Shown one piece after another: positions 61,854 through 64,000 of a DNA stretch of 64,000 nt. This stretch comes from Rhodospirillaceae bacterium (lineage in GTDB: Bacteria; Pseudomonadota; Alphaproteobacteria; Kiloniellales; DSM-21159): assembly GCA_006969625.1 (NCBI GenBank), contig CP030885.1:3917430-3981429 (forward strand), written 5' to 3'. The first letter of the stretch is position 1. The number at the start of each line of letters is the position of its first letter. Made by a program: the position numbers and the translations under genes. The notes below the pieces were generated by a model that was not told the origin of the DNA, did no database searches, and worked only from the letters and a program-made list of their open reading frames with translations.

Positions 61854-62516
61854 CTAAAGCAGGCCCTGCGGCGTCGGATTGCCGACCAGGGAGAGGAACT
61901 CGCGGCGCGTCGCGGCGTCGTCGCGGAAACAGCCGAGCATGCGGCTGGTCACCATCGTCGTGCCCGGCTTGTGGACGCCGCGCGTGGTCATGCAATGGTG
62001 CGTCGCCTCGATCACCACGGCGACGCCCGCCGGCTTCAGCACGCCTGCCACCGTATTGGCGATCTGGGCCGTCATCTTCTCCTGGATCTGCAGGCGGCGG
62101 GCATAGGCCTCTACCACCCGCGCCAGCTTGGAGATGCCGACCACCCGCTTGGTCGGCATGTAGGCGACGTGCGCCTTGCCGATGATGGGCGCCAGGTGGT
62201 GCTCGCAATGGGACTCGAAGCGGATGTCGCGCAGCAGCACCATCTCGTCGTAGCCCTCGACCTCGCTGAAGGTGCGTTGCAGCAGGTCCACCGGGTCGAT
62301 GTCATAGCCGCCGAAGAACTCCTCGAAGGCGCAAGCGACGCGCGCTGGCGTGTCCAGGAGGCCCTCGCGTGCCGGGTCGTCGCCGGCCCAGGCCAGCAGC
62401 GTGCGCACCGCCGCCTCGGCCTCCGCGCGGCTCGGGCGCGCCGCTGGCGCTTCGGACGCTCCGGTCTCGGAGCGCTCGGCGATGTCCGTCGTCTCAGGCA
62501 AGGGGCGTAGGGTCAT
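61854..62516 (-). CDS. folE: GTP cyclohydrolase I
   Basis: 220 residues. It makes 7,8-dihydroneopterin triphosphate from GTP, the first step of folate (and queuosine precursor) synthesis. [20 protein letters not shown] has the zinc Cys and His; [20 protein letters not shown] and [20 protein letters not shown] the second Cys and substrate loop. ATG 62516 chosen; N-terminal 50 residues are Ala/Glu-rich and poorly conserved. Convergent to the receiver gene. Confidence 0.96.
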   Translation of the reverse strand: MTLRPLPETTDIAERSETGASEAPAARPSRAEAEAAVRTLLAWAGDDPAREGLLDTPARVACAFEEFFGGYDIDPVDLLQRTFSEVEGYDEMVLLRDIRFESHCEHHLAPIIGKAHVAYMPTKRVVGISKLARVVEAYARRLQIQEKMTAQIANTVAGVLKPAGVAVVIEATHHCMTTRGVHKPGTTMVTSRMLGCFRDDAATRREFLSLVGNPTPQGLL

Positions 62517-62619
62517 GGCTCTTGTCGGTGCGGTGGACGAATGGCGGTTGGACGCGCCGGGCAGGGAAGTGGCGCGGCCGGCCGCGAAGTCAAGCCGCGC
62601 GCCGGCGCCCACTTCCGGC

Positions 62620-63039
62620 TCAGTTTGGACGGACCGCCTCGTGCGGCGAATCCAGGGAGAAGGCGGGAATGTCGATCTCGAAGGATTCGCCGGAGCGCGG
62701 CCCGTCGCGGCACACCATCTGGTAGCGGCCGACCATCATGCCGGAGGGGGTCGGCAACGGGCAGCCGCTGGTGTACTCGAAGCGCTCTCCCGGTCCCAGG
62801 GTCGGCTGCTCGCCGACCACGCCGGCACCGCGGACCTCCTGGATGTGGCCGCGCGCGTCCGTGATGTGCCAGTAGCGGCTGAGCAGTTGCACGGTCTCGG
62901 CGCCGTGGTTCTCGATGTTGACCTGGTAGGCCCAGACATAGCGGTCGTCCGTCGGCGAGGACTGGTCCTCCAGGTAGATCGGCCGCACCGTGACGCGGAT
63001 GCCGCCGGTGGTCTTCTCGTAGATGCCGCCCTCGTGCAT
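62620..63039 (-). CDS. apaG: ApaG protein
   Basis: 139 residues from ATG 63039. Fibronectin type III-like beta sandwich: [59 protein letters not shown] and [20 protein letters not shown] are the family signature. ApaG is linked to Co2+ resistance and Mg2+ efflux in enterobacteria; its alphaproteobacterial role is unclear. It lies 103 bp upstream of folE on the same strand. Confidence 0.95.
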   Translation of the reverse strand: MHEGGIYEKTTGGIRVTVRPIYLEDQSSPTDDRYVWAYQVNIENHGAETVQLLSRYWHITDARGHIQEVRGAGVVGEQPTLGPGERFEYTSGCPLPTPSGMMVGRYQMVCRDGPRSGESFEIDIPAFSLDSPHEAVRPN

Positions 63040-63256
63040 GGCGTACCGAACCTTCGCTTGCCGTCTGCGCTTCGCCCTGTCGGCTGGAGGTTCGGCGCCC
63101 GGGACCGGCCGGGGCCGACAGCACGACGCGTCCTCTCTCTTGCCGACTCCTAGACTGGCACGCCCGGCGCGGCGACCCAAGCCCCGGCTGCGCAGGTCCG
63201 CTCGGCGCGGTGGGACCGCCGACGACTCCCTGAGACGGCGCGCTCCAAACGGCGAA

Positions 63257-63282
63257 GGGCGCCGCGGTTGCCCGCGGCGCCC
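63257..63282 (-). terminator. Strong GC hairpin between apaG and the OmpA-family gene
   Basis: A perfect 11-bp stem (63257-63267 with 63272-63282) with a four-base loop, just after the OmpA-family stop when read on the minus strand. The following sequence is only weakly T-rich on either strand, so termination is likely but not certain. Confidence 0.6.
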
Positions 63283-63312
63283 TCCTTTGACCGTCTCGCT
63301 GGATCGCGGTCC

Positions 63313-64000
63313 TTACTGGATCACGATCTCGACGCGGCGGTTGGCAGGCTCGCGCACGCCGTCCGGGGTCGGCACGGCGGGCTCGGCCTCGCCGCGACCG
63401 GCGACCGAGATGTTCTGGCTCAGGATGCCCTTCGCCACCAGGGCGTCACGCACCGCGTTGGCGCGGCGCAGCGAAAGCGCGAGGTTGTAGGCCTCCGGGC
63501 CGGCACGGTCAGCGTGACCGGTGACCGAGAAGTCGATGATGCCCATGCGCTGCGCGGCGGAGACAGCCGCGTCGATCTGGGTCATGCCCTCGGCGTCGAT
63601 CTCCGAGCTGTCGAAGGCGAAGTAGACGATGTAGGGCTCGGGCGCGGCCATCGGCGCCGGCTCCGGCTGCATCGCCGCCTCGAGCGCCTCGAGCGCCGCG
63701 TAGAACTCGTCGCGGCAGGCCGCGATGTGATCGGGCTGGTGGTTCTCTTCCTGCTGCTCGACCCAGCAGTCGAAACGGCCCTGGGCGTGCGACGCCTCGG
63801 TCGGTGCCTTGGCGCGGGCGGTCGCCTCGAGGGCGGCCATCAGGCGCGCGCGGGCGTCGGTCAACTCACCGACCTTGTCCTCCGGCAGGTGCCAGTCGGC
63901 GAGTTCCTCCGGCAGCACGACGTCGTTGTTCGCTGCGGCGAGCGCCTTACGCGCGAACAGGCCGGCGTCGGGCCAGTCGCCCATCTGATCGGCTTCGAAG
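63313..64000 (-). CDS. OmpA-family (Pal-like) envelope protein, 5' end outside window
   Basis: At least 229 residues; the frame stays open to the right edge, so the start and signal sequence are not seen. An N-terminal helical region of about 120 residues (DCWVEQQEENHQPDHIAACR) precedes an OmpA peptidoglycan-binding domain: YIVYFAFDSSEIDAEGMTQI, SVTGHADRAGPEAYNLALSL, RRANAVRDALVAKGI, ending EPANRRVEIVIQ. The HADRAG and NRRVEI motifs bind diaminopimelate in the cell wall. Confidence 0.9.
   Translation of the reverse strand, partial: FEADQMGDWPDAGLFARKALAAANNDVVLPEELADWHLPEDKVGELTDARARLMAALEATARAKAPTEASHAQGRFDCWVEQQEENHQPDHIAACRDEFYAALEALEAAMQPEPAPMAAPEPYIVYFAFDSSEIDAEGMTQIDAAVSAAQRMGIIDFSVTGHADRAGPEAYNLALSLRRANAVRDALVAKGILSQNISVAGRGEAEPAVPTPDGVREPANRRVEIVIQ

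Overview
The window is very GC-rich chromosomal DNA from an alphaproteobacterium. Usg, ArsR-methyltransferase, DUF1272, DUF4169, TIGR02444, two YdcH-like proteins, ApaG, UbiX, a two-helical-half CtaA and a possible CtrA site together suggest a Rhodospirillales-like lineage; species cannot be named from this sequence. Most of it is ordinary housekeeping DNA: DinG-type helicase (cut by the left edge), heme A synthase, CCA-adding enzyme, acyl-CoA synthetase, UbiX, phosphofructokinase, PurE/PurK, a D-2-hydroxyacid dehydrogenase, AsmA, Uup, two homocysteine methyltransferases, a DjlA-like J protein, a hybrid histidine kinase with a divergent receiver protein, FolE, ApaG and an OmpA-family protein cut by the right edge.

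The accessory part is a dispersed modular family that I read as a polymorphic-toxin-like system. At 1926-6009 there is an intact copy: a leader with an intrinsic terminator, then a 712-residue protein (peptidoglycan-binding domain, Pro/Ala linker, a conserved WLDPEGR block, Gly-Thr linker, variable C-terminus), then a convergent secreted SEL1-like gene. At 47957-57600 the same leader and N-terminus recur, but this copy is broken by two palindromic repeat insertions and a stop codon. Three different C-terminal cassettes follow. Each begins with the same conserved block next to a poly-G tract, and their partners are a convergent SEL1-like gene, an ATGA-overlapping downstream gene, a small membrane-anchored gene, and at the end another SEL1-like gene with a frameshift. 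The layout is one full-length gene plus a bank of orphan C-terminal ends 44 kb away. The toxin and immunity roles are inferred from layout, not from recognised catalytic domains.

Mobile DNA is concentrated around this system. Two near-identical IS481-family copies (11519-12556 and 57748-58785) bracket 45 kb in the same orientation. A decayed IS5-like element (14463-15342) abuts a secreted EndoU-like nuclease and its overlapping small partner gene. An 809-bp element at 55057-55865 has 20-bp perfect inverted ends and an 8-bp target duplication. It carries a uracil-DNA-glycosylase-like gene and no transposase, and it splits a small gene whose two halves rejoin in frame when it is removed. Palindromic repeats with constant arms and different hairpin stems sit at 48305-48406, 48498-48625, 57607-57746 and 58786-58853.

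Strand use is mixed with many divergent and convergent pairs. Likely operons are purE-purK, the two homocysteine methyltransferases, EndoU and its partner, the DMT transporter with the amidase, and cassette 3 with its overlapping gene. I saw no rRNA, tRNA or CRISPR array.
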